Source: Oopsacas minuta (Eukaryota; Porifera; Hexactinellida; Lyssacinosida; Leucopsacidae). From it: 64,000 nt of DNA. The translations under genes were made by a program, and so were the position numbers. This document shows positions 24,468 to 35,579 of this stretch, in pieces; within the stretch, counting starts at the first letter, position 1; each line of letters opens with the position of its first letter. The notes under the pieces were generated by a model that worked only from the letters and a program-made list of their open reading frames with translations, was not told where the DNA came from and ran no database searches. The stretch covers positions 1,154,863-1,218,862 of the forward strand of contig JAKMXF010000299.1 of the NCBI GenBank assembly GCA_024704765.1, in the 5' to 3' direction.

Positions 24468-24494
24468 CACAGTGTGGCAATATGGGGAAATAGG
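24468..24494 (+). repeat. 5' terminal inverted repeat of RAG1-like copy 1
   Basis: Reads CACAGTG, then a 14-nt spacer (TGGCAATATGGGGA), then AATAGG. It pairs with the 3' end over CACAGTGTGGCAA and over TGGGGAAATAGG, with 9 nt fewer between them. Confidence 0.9.
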
Positions 24495-25140
24495 CATATT
24501 TTAAAAAACATATTTCAATGCATTTTTCGAATTCTCCATAGTTCAATTAGTACGAAAATATCATTGGCAGCATTAGAAGCAGTTAGGAATCCTAACTACG
24601 CACAACTTTGTTATGTGTTTCTAATAATAGAAATATATATTTTCAAACCTCAAATTCCTATGCCCTAATGTATGTAATCATATTTGATGTAAATATTAAA
24701 TATAAGAGTGAAAAACATCTTCTGATAATAAATCTATATTGTAACAACAATTTAATCATTGATAGGTTAGTCTAGATATTCATTTGTACTTTTTTCCGGG
24801 TGTCTAGTTTGGCCCTCCCAAAGTTATAATTTGGAATTTTTTCTCATTGATTGAAGTGTAGCATCTCTTGTTTGACAAAATTTGACAAAACGTTATTAAT
24901 ATATAAGTAATGTTACTATATTTAGTCAACTATTTAATCACTTTCCAGGCTTGCCAAAAGCTGCCCAAAAATTTATCACGTCATTCATTATCCGGACCGG
25001 ACAAAAATCCGAAAAATATATTTTTCATACGTTTTAAATTTTTTCAGTAAAATTCTATATTTTGCTGGTTATTAGTTATTCCAATACTCTACAATCATAT
25101 ATCATAATGTTTCTATGTTAAAGTAGCCCTTTTGCGGATC

Positions 25141-27273
25141 ATGTCTGTACTAATCACCAACAATGAGGCATATAGTTTGTATATTTCGAATGGAAGAAGT
25201 GTTACAGTCTCTGTTAGGAAACTTATTGAGAACAACCATTTATCCGAAGAAGAAACTGCTACTCTTCATTTAAAATTTAAATCACTTCTAACATCCAGAG
25301 AGGCTTACCGCAGGAAGGATCTTGAAACATGGGATAATATGATTTTCCACTCTACTCATCTAACAATATCCAATCCAAGAAAGAGAATATCGCTTGATCC
25401 TGAATTTTCTTTAGTCACTGATTCTGAAAATCGAAACTTTTCAGAACAGATTGTAACTGAATCCCGGAAGCATATTCTCGAATGTCACATGAAGACTTCC
25501 AGATCGAGACTTGGTGTTCTTTTAGAGCATGTGGACTTTTTAGCAGAGAGAGAAAAGATTGAGCCTAAACAACTACTCGCTCTAGCTTTAGAATTAGTCT
25601 CAAATAAATCCTATGACCGTGATACTTCAGACATGTGCAGAGAAATAATTGATAAGGGATCTTTTAGCGGTGTATTGAACAAAGTACAAATCTCTAAATG
25701 TGCTTATATATTGGACAGATTAGAAATTGGGGCGAGTAAATACACGAATCTGAAAAGAATTCTCAAAGGTGATGTTAAGCTTCCTTCCTATAAACTTGTC
25801 TCGCAATATCGTAGGGAAATAAGCCTAATAAATGAAATGGAAATAGTCAGAGACCCCGAAGCATTGTCAATTGGGACTTGCGTCTCTTATCATTCCATCC
25901 TTAGTCTGACCATTCAACGCTTGCTTTCAACATTAGACCCAGTTCCTGATTCACACTACCCACTCAAAATTAAGATATCTGATGGATTGGATGGCTCCGG
26001 TTGTCATCAAACCTATAACCAACAAAGCAACAATTCTGCATTAAGCACAAAAACTTTCATTTTGTTCGGATTCAAAGTAATATCAATTACAGACACACTT
26101 GGAAATGACGTGTTCTATAACAGCTCACCCAACTCTCCGTTCTGCTTTAGGCCAGTAGCACTGATAGCTCTGAAAGAAGATTATTCTAGTGTAAAGCTTA
26201 TCATGAATACAATAGTCAATCCTCAAACAGACCATATCATACAGGATGGGTTATCTCTTATTGGAGGCCATGCACAGGTCGAGATAGTCCGTTCCCTTTT
26301 TGATACCAAGATGGCAGGATTGCTGGATGGAGCTGGTGGGGCTTCTTGTCATCTGTGTACTGCAACGGATAGCCAAATTAAAAGTTTAGAATGGGCCCAT
26401 TCTGGTTTCCCTATTAACAGACTAATTAGCGACGCTCGGCAACTTTTTGAAGAGGTTGATGAAGAAGATTACTTGAAACTCCCATCAAATCAACGTGTTG
26501 GTATTACGCATCAACCAACTTCTAACATCGATATTATAGCTGCATCTCCTTTGCATGCTTACCTTTGTGTATTCAGGTGGTTCATGCTGTTGATATACCA
26601 TCTTGATGCAGGACACAAGGTATGGGCGCCATCAAACTCGAAAGTAAATTTTTCCATGAAACGGGTTCGAGCTATACTCCAGGAAAGATGTAATTTCAGT
26701 GTCGATATCCCTTCAAGCCAGGGCGGCACTTCAACCACTGGTAACATTGCGCGAGACTGCTTTTTAAATAAGAGAGACTTTTTGACGTGGGCCACTTCTT
26801 CCATTAATCCTTCAGATAAAATATCATTAGAGAAGATCCAGACAAATCTATCTGTTTTGTTAAGACTCCTCAACAGTGGTGACTTGATTAACTGTGACAA
26901 AATGCAAGAATTGTGCAAAGAAACGTACGAATTTATTCTAATTGAGTACCCATGGGCAAGCATCACTCCATCTTTGCACAAGTTACTTGCCCATTCGTTT
27001 CAGTTAATAGGTGCTTATAATAATGGTAAGGGATTACAGAATCTCTCTGAGGAATGTTTAGAATCCTGCAATAAATTTGTAAGGCGGTATCGGGAGAATC
27101 TTGCAAGAAAAACTTCTTTCACTGATAATGTTAGAGATATTTTAGTCAGGTTGTTATGTTGTAGTGACCCCATCTTAGTACAGAATCGTTTGATGCACGC
27201 AAAGAAGAAAAGAGACGTTGCAAATAGCCTCCAAGAGATATTATATAATAGTATACTATCAGATGATTTATGA
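25141..27273 (+). CDS. RAG1-like/Transib transposase, 710 aa, catalytic residues intact
   Basis: A predicted DDE recombinase that would nick and transesterify DNA next to CACAGTG ends. The ATG at 25141 is the first in frame. Relative to RAG1 the key residues are conserved: D281 (SDGLDGSG; RAG1 D600), D388 (SLFDTK; D708), zinc ligands C403/C406 (CHLC) and H613/H618 (HKLLAH), and E641 (ECLESCNKFVRRYR; E962). Other family blocks are SPLHAYLCVFRW (469-480) and TTGNIARDC (532-540). The size equals the RAG1 core plus about 70 residues. There is no RING or other N-terminal domain. Motifs such as GNxAR and LSEE resemble Transib as much as RAG1, so placement between Transib and RAG1-like is open. The C-terminal zinc knuckle seen in copy 2 is absent here. 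Confidence 0.92.
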   Translation: MSVLITNNEAYSLYISNGRSVTVSVRKLIENNHLSEEETATLHLKFKSLLTSREAYRRKDLETWDNMIFHSTHLTISNPRKRISLDPEFSLVTDSENRNFSEQIVTESRKHILECHMKTSRSRLGVLLEHVDFLAEREKIEPKQLLALALELVSNKSYDRDTSDMCREIIDKGSFSGVLNKVQISKCAYILDRLEIGASKYTNLKRILKGDVKLPSYKLVSQYRREISLINEMEIVRDPEALSIGTCVSYHSILSLTIQRLLSTLDPVPDSHYPLKIKISDGLDGSGCHQTYNQQSNNSALSTKTFILFGFKVISITDTLGNDVFYNSSPNSPFCFRPVALIALKEDYSSVKLIMNTIVNPQTDHIIQDGLSLIGGHAQVEIVRSLFDTKMAGLLDGAGGASCHLCTATDSQIKSLEWAHSGFPINRLISDARQLFEEVDEEDYLKLPSNQRVGITHQPTSNIDIIAASPLHAYLCVFRWFMLLIYHLDAGHKVWAPSNSKVNFSMKRVRAILQERCNFSVDIPSSQGGTSTTGNIARDCFLNKRDFLTWATSSINPSDKISLEKIQTNLSVLLRLLNSGDLINCDKMQELCKETYEFILIEYPWASITPSLHKLLAHSFQLIGAYNNGKGLQNLSEECLESCNKFVRRYRENLARKTSFTDNVRDILVRLLCCSDPILVQNRLMHAKKKRDVANSLQEILYNSILSDDL

Positions 27274-27543
27274 TAATAAGTATATCCAATAGTCATACAT
27301 AATTAAGGGTCTTTAAATTGTACGTTATCAAATAGCAGAATAGAGACCATGACATGCATGTATTATCAACTTTCATAATATCCTCACTAATGAACCACAA
27401 GTGTTAAAAATTAGAAAATGTCAGTAATTACGTCATAACTAGGTTTATAGTCGTGCTACTAAATAATCATTGGTATTTTTGAAATCTACAGTGTCGATTT
27501 AGTATATGTAAGTATAATTGTGGCGATAATACAGATTCATTTA

Positions 27544-27579
27544 CCTATTTCCCCATTATGGCCATTTTGCCACACTGTG
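27544..27579 (-). repeat. 3' terminal inverted repeat of RAG1-like copy 1
   Basis: Read inward on the minus strand: CACAGTG, a 23-nt spacer, then AATAGG. The extra 9 nt relative to the 5' end lie between the shared outer block and TGGGGAAATAGG. Confidence 0.9.
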
Positions 27580-29047
27580 CTTTATCTTCTGTGATAGAAA
27601 ATCAACTTTTGGAAGAAATCGATGTGCAGTCTACGATTAGAGATTTCTCAAGTCGAAAAGCACGTCAAGTAACACGATGAAATATTGAAAATATTTTAGC
27701 TACCAAATACATTAAGGGTGTTTTGTTATATATTGAATTGTAAGGTAGGGGTAGGCGGCCTAATAATTTTGATGGGCCTACCTAGGCCCATCAAAATTAT
27801 TCAGCTCCAGGCCAAATAGGCTGCTAATCCGGTCCTGAATATAGGCAACCATTTCAATACTGGGGCCACTATACTAGAGTATAGTCCGCACGGTAAACAG
27901 CAAATGAACTATATGATTTGTGAATAAGATGTTGACTATTACCGTTCTATTGGTATTAGAGCCTTAAAACTCATAATTCTTTAGTTATAGCCTCAACAAA
28001 CTTTGCTACACAGTATTGTGTTCACATTCCATTCATATCAACGATTTTTTCAAATTATATATTCACCTTTGTCTTTTATACAACTGTCTAGCATTAAATT
28101 TACTGAAAACATGGCGTAAATAGAACTTGAAAACCAGGACTTTTTCTCTCTCTAGAAATAGATTTTTCGATACCGCATAATGAGATATCATACTTTAGGC
28201 AATTTAAATGTGTACTTTGATACCATATTCTTATGTGCCACTAGTACATACACAAGCTCTATCTTACCTATTCTCCAGATATGTGGGGATAATACATTTT
28301 CAGTCGGCCTACTCGTTTTCAAGCCTCCTCAGGGACATATTTAGCGGCATATTAAATAGGCAATGGCATGCTGAGTACAGGTTACTCTTCGCCGAACTGA
28401 TTTGATTTTGGTGGTTATTTGATAGTGTACAAGTTTTATCCTGTATACCTGCGGACAAATACTCAAAAATATTCATTTTCATTTGCTATGAAACCTGAGA
28501 TTAATGTTCATAACGACCCGCTTTGTGTGATATTGTCCTACTGATAAAGACAGGGACAGCGCTAGCCCGCCGCTGTTGAGGCCTAATTCTTTCTTTATTG
28601 AGCTGACATTGCTTGCTTTTATTGGTTAATAATTATCTTAACAAATTACTAAATTTCTTAGTTTTACCTAGGTTATGAGTCAATGGGAGCACTCATCAGT
28701 AACAATACTCACTCTCTGACCGCACTTATCTTGCTCGGTAAATAACGCTAGTTGTTTATACGATACACTAGCCGGTCATAGACATTTCCAAACCACTAAT
28801 TTTCCGATTATTATTGGTACATACAATAATTCTGTGTGCAAATTCACGTAGTATGGAGATTAGTATCTGTAAAGGGCATTCCTTGGTAAGAAATAGCTCT
28901 TTTCTTAGAAAATATGATGCCACCTATTTCAAATATCAACTATTTTCGTATCACCTCTACTTACTTGATAGTTTGAATATATATTATATTCGTCGGCTGT
29001 ATTTATCCCATTTTCTAATCAATCCGAAACCGAATCCCACTATTTAA

Positions 29048-29845
29048 CACTGGTCAAACTTTTTCTGGCCTCTAGCAATAATTAAGAAAAAGGTACCAAA
29101 AATTTCACACCTTTGAGAATAGAAAAGTTCTACACCTCTTTGATTTCTAGTTATTTTATTTTTGTTAGAGTGTTTTGCAAAGGGTAAATGAAAAATTTCA
29201 TTTTATTGCACTGTGTCATCTGTAATTAGCCTATTTTGATCTCTAGATTTATTGTTACACAATAGGTACTTCTAGTGTGTATATAATATGGATACATTGA
29301 ATATCTAGTTTAAGAATAGTTATTTATGTACTATATATTTATTAATGAAATCTTTTTTTAATAATCAATTGATGATTACTAGATATATTTCGATTGTTAC
29401 ACCCTTCAAATAATCTTAGAAGATTGGTCTAGACGGATAAATGAGGGTGATTTAATTCCCTGAATCCGAATTTCAACATTTGAACTTTGCTAGCTAAAGT
29501 TTCCTACAATATTTTCCTTTATTTTTATAAAATTTAGACTACCGATAATTATTGTAAACAATTTGGACCTTATATTGTCTCGGTAAGCATTATAACTCTT
29601 ACTTTTTATGGGGCGAGGAGAGTATATATATTTACAATCTATCCCGAAAGCTTAGTCTATTCATGACACTTGTTTAAAAAATGTGGCACTATTCTCGTAG
29701 AAGCTACCTATGCGTATTGAGATTAAACCTAACCTTTCATAATGCTTCCATTTAATAGTGCCACCATTTTCAACAAATTTACTTTTTAGATTAAACTGTC
29801 CCTACAGATTTTTGTACTTTATTTATCTTGAATGTAAGGTCATTT
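29048..29845 (-). repeat. Right arm of the about 800-bp inverted repeat pair
   Basis: Mirror copy of 20805-21610, starting CACTGGTCAAAC at its inner edge. The two arms enclose 7.4 kb that includes the hAT and RAG1-like nest. Either they are long termini of one element or two independent copies in opposite orientation; the sequence does not decide. Confidence 0.6.
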
Positions 29846-30576
29846 TTCCAGGTTAATGAAAGTTCACCTTTCGGATGAGGGTATGTGGTTTTTGTATTAC
29901 AAATGTTGTACTATTTTATAGCTCATATGTGAATATATTGACAAATATGACTTGCTAATTGCAACAACATCATCTGCGATTCTCCTATCTTCAGTCAGTG
30001 TTGCAACATTGACAATGACATCTTTACTATCTCACTGGTTACCGACAATAATTCTTTTGTAAAACTATGACATCTAATAACCGCTTATTCCATAAGGCTT
30101 TTCTCGACGTCATAGGGGATTTATCTCCCTAATTGTGGGCAAAAGGTAGCGGTTCAAGGGAATTATGGGTACTTTTCCGTAGCAAATTGGACCATGTACA
30201 TCTTATAAATTGTTACATATACAACGTCAACCTTTTTTCTGACAAATTTATTGAGTCCTTTCAGAATATCGTGGAAACCAGTAAATTGTTTTCTGACTAA
30301 TTAGACCGCGAGCGCTTCTTGCTCATTCAAATATGGATCGCAGTTCACCTTCCACTTCAAATTCAGTATTGAACTTTGCTCCAGATACCACTCCTTTAAT
30401 GCTCTGGCATTCACCTATTTGGTTCATTTGTATTCAATTTACAGCAAACATGAAATTTCCAGTCACTGGTTAACGAGGCCTTATTCTCGAGGTTACCTTT
30501 ATTACCAAATTACTATTTCATGACTGGTCTTTTTACGATTCGATGTGAATTTTCATAATTGGGTGTTGTCTAGGGA

Positions 30577-30640
30577 AGTGGTTCCCAACCTTTTTACTCT
30601 GGTGACTCGTGATACTTAGAATTGAGGGCATTCGACTCCT
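30577..30640 (+). repeat. Solo hAT-type terminus
   Basis: AGTGGTTCCCAACCTTTTTA resembles the outward end of the hAT at 1300-1314 and many Charlie-type ends. No transposase or right end was recognised nearby, so it is a remnant. Confidence 0.4.
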
Positions 30641-31680
30641 TGTTTTAAAAAATTGCGATCACTTCATGAATAATTATATGATGAAATCTAATTATATGAG
30701 CACAACAATTTTGTAAAGAAATTATGTTTAAACTACCGTTGAACAAGTTGAAGCCCAGTACATACTTGCCAACCAGCCTGTAATCTCGCACTGTTACCAG
30801 ACCTCGAGGGATTTACTCAAATTATTGAAGGATTTCACTTAAATCTGGTCTATTTTGTTTTAAGATCTTTTAAATAATAATTACTATTATTGAATCTGAT
30901 CCTAAAAATATTAATTATCATTATGGAATCTGTCACTATACTTTAATGTAGTGCAAAGAGTTAAATTTTATCGAGTTTTTGGTCCCTACTCACCTGAATA
31001 TTCTCAGCGCTATGTGCCTCCAATTCATAGTATAGTTATAATTTTAAGATTTATTATCCATGGCCCGCGCCATTTGAGTGACTAAATGACAAATCAAATA
31101 TGGTAAATATCCAATTTGGATACCCTCTGTGTAGTTTTAAACAGGAGTACTTTGCCTCTGGAGGCTACTATCTATTTACCTCGCTGATATATTTAAGAAC
31201 ATTCTAGCATGTGAATTAATTCAATTTCACATTTCTTAGGAATTAGTATATCTAGTCAAGAGACAAAAAATCAATAAGTTTATACAAAAACAATTTTAAT
31301 CATTTACAGAGGAAATTTGTACTTGGTTGAGAATTTTCTTCGGGCTGCAATTTATTCTAAAAATAATCACATTCATATTTCGATATTTACACGAGTAATG
31401 TAGCAAACTATCTATAAGTTTTGGTCTAAAATAATATTTTGGAGAGAAATGCACATTCAAGCAGCCCACCAGGTACTACTCTGAAAATTACCCTAATTTA
31501 TACGTGACCTTCTAGACAGTTGGCAGTTATACACAGATGTGTTAATTTTACTTAATGTCCGTTCTAAATAGAGGTGGCTATTGAGACAAGTGGCTAGCAT
31601 TCGATAGACTTCGATTAAACGGATTAATTTAACACTATTTGAATGATTCTGTTTTGACCAATTGATCGTATTAAACAGGT

Positions 31681-32105
31681 CAGAGTTGCAAATGGGGAAC
31701 ATGAAGTGACTTATGACCCATGTGACCCATCCTGACCAATGATGTATTTGATTATTATAAGAAAAATATAATTTGTGTCTTTTGTTTACCACAATCATGA
31801 ATCCAAGTTGTTCATATATCCTTCTAGCACTATCGGACAGCTTTGATAGTCTCTGGCAACCTTGCATTACGTTGAGATATTATAATATGCCGAGCATTGA
31901 AGTCACTGAAGCTTTATTGATGAATGCATTTGCTATTAGTACCTAAAGAAATATGTGTATATTACTCACACTTTATGATATCCCAAACTTTCAGTATAAT
32001 GACCATGATTATCCACAGGCCACTCTAAAGTAATACCTCGTACGCATGTATTGTATATGTAATGATGAATAATACATGATGGTTCATGACCCATTTGCAG
32101 CCCTG
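31681..32105. mobile_element. hAT-type MITE, 425 bp
   Basis: The left end CAGAGTTGCAAATGGGGAAC and the right end, read inward, CAGGGCTGCAAATGGGTCAT match closely. Flanking octamers AAACAGGT (31673-31680) and AACTAGGT (32106-32113) agree at six of eight positions, as expected for an aged hAT duplication. It contains no transposase frame. Confidence 0.7.
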
Positions 32106-34244
32106 AACTAGGTTGGCCCGATTAATCTGTCTCTTTATTAGGCGGAGTCTACTGCATTAGTTATTACAGTGAATGTAGTTATTGATTGCCATCAAAGGGA
32201 CTTGTCAAGGTTGACCTTATGAGAAGTACACGCTATATATAGTGCCTGTTGCATAAAGCTAGTAGCCATAATATAGAGTTAATGGCCGTTAAAGACATGT
32301 TTAGTGCCTCATAGGACCAAAGATTGTGGCTGCTTGCTGCAATACACTATCATGAGAACTTTATAATGGGAAATCGGAGGAGTTTTTTTACATGACCGTA
32401 ATGTGCGGATGATCATTATAAATAGGTGGTAGTCAAGCGTTAAGCAGGTATGACAATACCCAATTTCGGCTCTTTCTAAACAAAATTCATTGCCCATCAG
32501 TTTTCAGTCTGATATGGATTCTATCATTGAATATTTGCTGTTGATAAAACAGGAAATATTTAATGATAGTACAAAAGTGAGAACTAGCATTAAATATTTT
32601 GCTGTTTTTTCTATTTTCTTCCCTGAGAGTTTCGTACTACACCTATGGGAGATGCGACTCCCACGGCTCGCCCTGCCCAATTCCTTGCTTTCATTTCCTG
32701 TACATTGAAGTGCAATCCCTGCTTCATTATAGCCATTAAAATCTATTTAGATTAATTCTAATAAATTCAGAATAAATATTTTAGGTATATTTTGAGTGGT
32801 GGATCCGCGGGAGGGGGTTGGGATATATCTCCCCCACCAGGACAAATATGTATGATCTCTAATGATAATAGTATTGAAATATTATGTCAATATGCTAGAA
32901 TAGTAATTGGGCTTGTCTTCCTAACCAAGTCCTATATGCAAAGGGTTTTCTGAGCGACTTCGGAGGCTTACAGTTGTCAATTTATCCCTCCCTCTAACAA
33001 ATCCTTTACCTAACACTGAGAGAGGATTATTGTTGTACTGTTTCAGTTTAGCTTGATTCTTTTGAAAGCGAATGCAATTCGCCACTTAAAATAATCATCT
33101 TTAACGTCCCAGGCAAAAAATACCTTTCCCAAGTTGGATATTTGTAGCGGGCACATTGATGCTAAAATATACTAGTGGATTTCTCTTAGAAGGCTAGGGA
33201 TATCATCGATTTTGCTAATGAGAACTTGCTTTTCACCAGAAAACTTCACCTTGTCCTTGTATCAAGGTATTTAGATACTTTCGTGCCCTTTCCCTTTAGT
33301 CTCACACACCCCTTTTCGGCATCTATTGTACCCAAGTGGAACGGAATATGATAAATATTTTCGTATACTAATAATTAGTTAAGATGAAGTGTTCTAAGTT
33401 GTTTTATATAAGTATTAATTCCTACATATATTTGAATTACATTGCGACTTGGATGATACTTATCTCGAGTTTATTTTTATAGATCAGATCGGAAATAACT
33501 CAATTTCAGATCTTCACTGCAACATTTCCGCATCGCTTTGATGTTGCATGATCTAACTGAAACTATATATGTAAAAGTGTGCTCATGACTTGAATAGTAG
33601 AATGATCAAGCATTCGGGGATTCAAATTTGCTGAGAGTCTATTTCTGTCGTGAAACATGGATATTTGTCAGAAATTGACTCCCTGGGCCAAATCTACAGC
33701 CGGTCTATATAACGCGTGCTTACTAAGAAATTAACATTGAAACATATATGCAGAATACATATCAAATTCCTCAAGCACTATATGTCTTCTAGAGAAATTA
33801 TAAGAATTTTCAAAATCTACTGAGAATTCCCATAAACCAGACTTGAAGGAGTGAAATTGATGTTATTATCGGAATCAATAGATATGATGGACCCTTGTCG
33901 AATTTATTCTTCTGTAAAATATTTACCGTTCAACAGTGTACCCTAAAGATGCTCTCAATTAATTACAAATTATTTTATATCTTTTGTGTTTTCGATGTGA
34001 GATATATTGATTTCAGGAGTATGGATTTCTAAAGTGTTATTCATTAATCTTTAGAAATTTTTTGATTGTCAAATTTTCTTAGAATACAGGTTATCGAAGA
34101 AACAAATTCTTGTTAAATGGTTGTATTATTGTGAATTCCAAGGTTTTTGTTCTGTATATAATTACCTTGCACCCTTTCATTGCTATTAGAAATTATCTTC
34201 CAGCCCAGGTGTCATCTTTTCCATACTATCATATTCTTCTGATC

Positions 34245-34340
34245 CAGTGGGTCTCAAAGTGTGCCGTAGAGTGCCCTAGGAGGCGTTGGAAGCATACTTG
34301 CGGGCGGCGATACCTTAAGGTGGCTCCACTGGGATTTTTA
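34245..34340 (+). repeat. hAT-type terminal fragment
   Basis: Begins CAGTGGGTCTCAAAGTGTGC followed by GGAGGCG-rich sequence, a common layout of hAT ends in animals. No partner end or transposase was found. It lies just beyond the C-terminal edge of RAG1-like copy 4. Confidence 0.4.
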
Positions 34341-34439
34341 CGAAATATCCAGAATGGTCGAACCATAAGTTATAACAGAATATTTTTAGATGAATATCCA
34401 ATAGTCATTGTTAATCAACAACAATTAATGTAAACGAAG

Positions 34440-34906
34440 TGCCCATAGTATACGATGATTATATCAACTGCTAAGAATTGAATATGGCTTAAAAGAATAT
34501 GTTCTAGAAGAATGTTCAGTCTGAATCTGGATGTTTGAAGATTGCAATCAAGAAAATGCTTTCTGGAACCATGCACTACTTCTTCAGAGAAATTTCGAGT
34601 TGCTGAAATAGAATCTTTATGAAAGGTTCTATTCCAGGATTGAGTGAAATTTTCTCATTTCTCGGATTAGAAGTTGGTAGAGGAAGAGTATATGAATGGA
34701 AGGTCGACTTCTCCCACGTCTCAAGATCACTCTTCTTCAGGTAATACTCTCTTGATGAGCTAAGGAACTTAAACTTATATAGAATATCATCATGTTCTCC
34801 ATGTGAAATATTTTTATCATTTTTTAGGAAACTGAACAGTTGCTTTAGGATTTTGCCCTTGAAATTTAGACAATATATGCTTCATTGTTGTCCCCAAAGA
34901 GGCCAT
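34440..34906 (-). pseudogene. RAG1-like transposase, copy 4, N-terminal fragment
   Basis: Minus-strand reading from 34906 gives MASLGTTMKHIL, then DDILYKFKFLSSSREYYLKK, SDLETWEKSTFHS and SNPRNEKISLNPG. These align in order with copy 1 residues 1-90 (LHLKFKSLLTSREAYRRKD, LETWDNMIFHS, SNPRKRISLDPE). After about 34600 the match fades with stops and frameshifts, and no catalytic region follows. Confidence 0.75.
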
Positions 34907-35569
34907 TACTTCACTAGGAGCTATTATTAGATTTAAATGATTGAAAATATTTTCATGTATCATCTAAATTTACATGAGGACAACAAGAATAAATAGTATT
35001 TACTTGAATTTCAAGATATTCTAAAAACATATTTCCGATTTTCGTCCGATCCAAGCATTGATGTACTCACAAATATATTTGTGCGCCCGGTAGCGTCTGA
35101 AAATGGGTGCAAAATTTCAAAAATGTGAGCACTACGTATAAGCTCTTTACAATAAATTATCTTCCTCTTTTGTCACCTGAAAGATGCAGAACTCCAAACA
35201 GTAAATTAGAACTAAAATATTTCCCTCCAGGCCATCAAAACTAGACAGCCAAACAAATATTTTGGAAAAAATAATGATTATAAATGTTGTATAAACTGAT
35301 CTAATATAAGAAATAATCAAATTGATGATTAACTACAAACATAATACAGTATATATTGGGAACAAAATCGTTGCTAAGGTAGTAGGTATTTACAAATGCT
35401 GTTAGCTATTTTAAATATTCTGAATTATGCTTACTTTTGCTCGCCGTATTTAAATCCATATAGGTCATACATGCAGTAATCAATATTGTCCTACTAACTC
35501 AACGATAGAGATTCACAATAACGTAGTTAAATTCGTAATTGAATTTTGCCCCTTACGTCATACACTATG
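34440..35569 (-). mobile_element. RAG1-like element copy 4, 5' part
   Basis: Besides the coding fragment, about 35010-35260 resembles the 5' non-coding region of copy 1 (GATCGGACGAAAATCGGAAA against GACCGGACAAAAATCCGAAA; TGTCTAGTTTTG against TGTCTAGTTTGG). A candidate 5' terminus is CACTATG at 35563-35569 (outward CATAGTGTATGACG), about 320 bp beyond, as in copy 1. The terminus is tentative and the 3' half is missing. Confidence 0.5.
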
Positions 35570-35579
35570 TATTTCATAC

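Larger units (their letters stand above)
24468..27579 (+). mobile_element. Transib/RAG1-superfamily transposon, copy 1 (complete)
   Basis: A 3112-bp element bounded by the 5-bp duplication CTTTA (24463-24467 and 27580-27584). Both ends begin CACAGTGTGGCAA, reading inward. Five-base duplications and CAC-initiated ends are the signature of the RAG/Transib superfamily. CACAGTG equals the V(D)J signal heptamer. It carries one transposase gene with 673 bp upstream and 306 bp downstream, leaving no room for a RAG2-like Kelch gene. Excision restores the surrounding hAT frame. The uninterrupted gene and perfect duplication mark this as a young insertion. Confidence 0.95.
22279..27680 (+). pseudogene. 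hAT transposase, ZMYM1-like, interrupted by a RAG1-like transposon
   Basis: Starts MQNYRSGWDKAKAKSEEE at 22279. Recognisable blocks: RNWLCYSVESGKLYCAIC (TTF-type region), a long open stretch at 22783-23415 with GLSFRGSDE, NYLGCLELLAEYD and YYSISVDSTPDFSHTDQL (catalytic Asp region), CAHSLNLIGQSA with THRWNLL, and NCSGERSFSTLKGQRT (dimerisation). At 24467 the frame MHFT is interrupted; from 27580 it resumes LSSVIENQLLEEIDVQ and stops at 27680. Several frameshifts elsewhere show it was already decaying or has decayed since. Confidence 0.9.
21762..27837 (+). mobile_element. hAT transposon (ZMYM1-like), carrying a nested RAG1-like element
   Basis: Perfect 8-bp duplication AATATAGG flanks it (21754-21761 and 27838-27845). 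The left end begins CAGGGTTGGATTAAGG and the right end, read inward, CAGGACCGGATTAGC, both hAT-type. Total length is 6076 bp; without the 3112-bp insertion and its extra 5-bp duplication it is 2959 bp, normal for a hAT. It lies within WDR3 intron 2, on the same strand as the gene. Confidence 0.95.

Noticed and set aside
24468-29045. RAG2-like (Kelch) partner gene next to RAG1-like copy 1, as in ProtoRAG
   Set aside because: The element has only 673 bp upstream and 306 bp downstream of the transposase, and no Kelch-like glycine/tyrosine repeats appear on either strand within it or in the next kilobase.
28208-29047. Two 65-77 codon frames as host genes
   Set aside because: Low-complexity hydrophobic translations typical of AT-rich non-coding DNA, without splice signals or homology.
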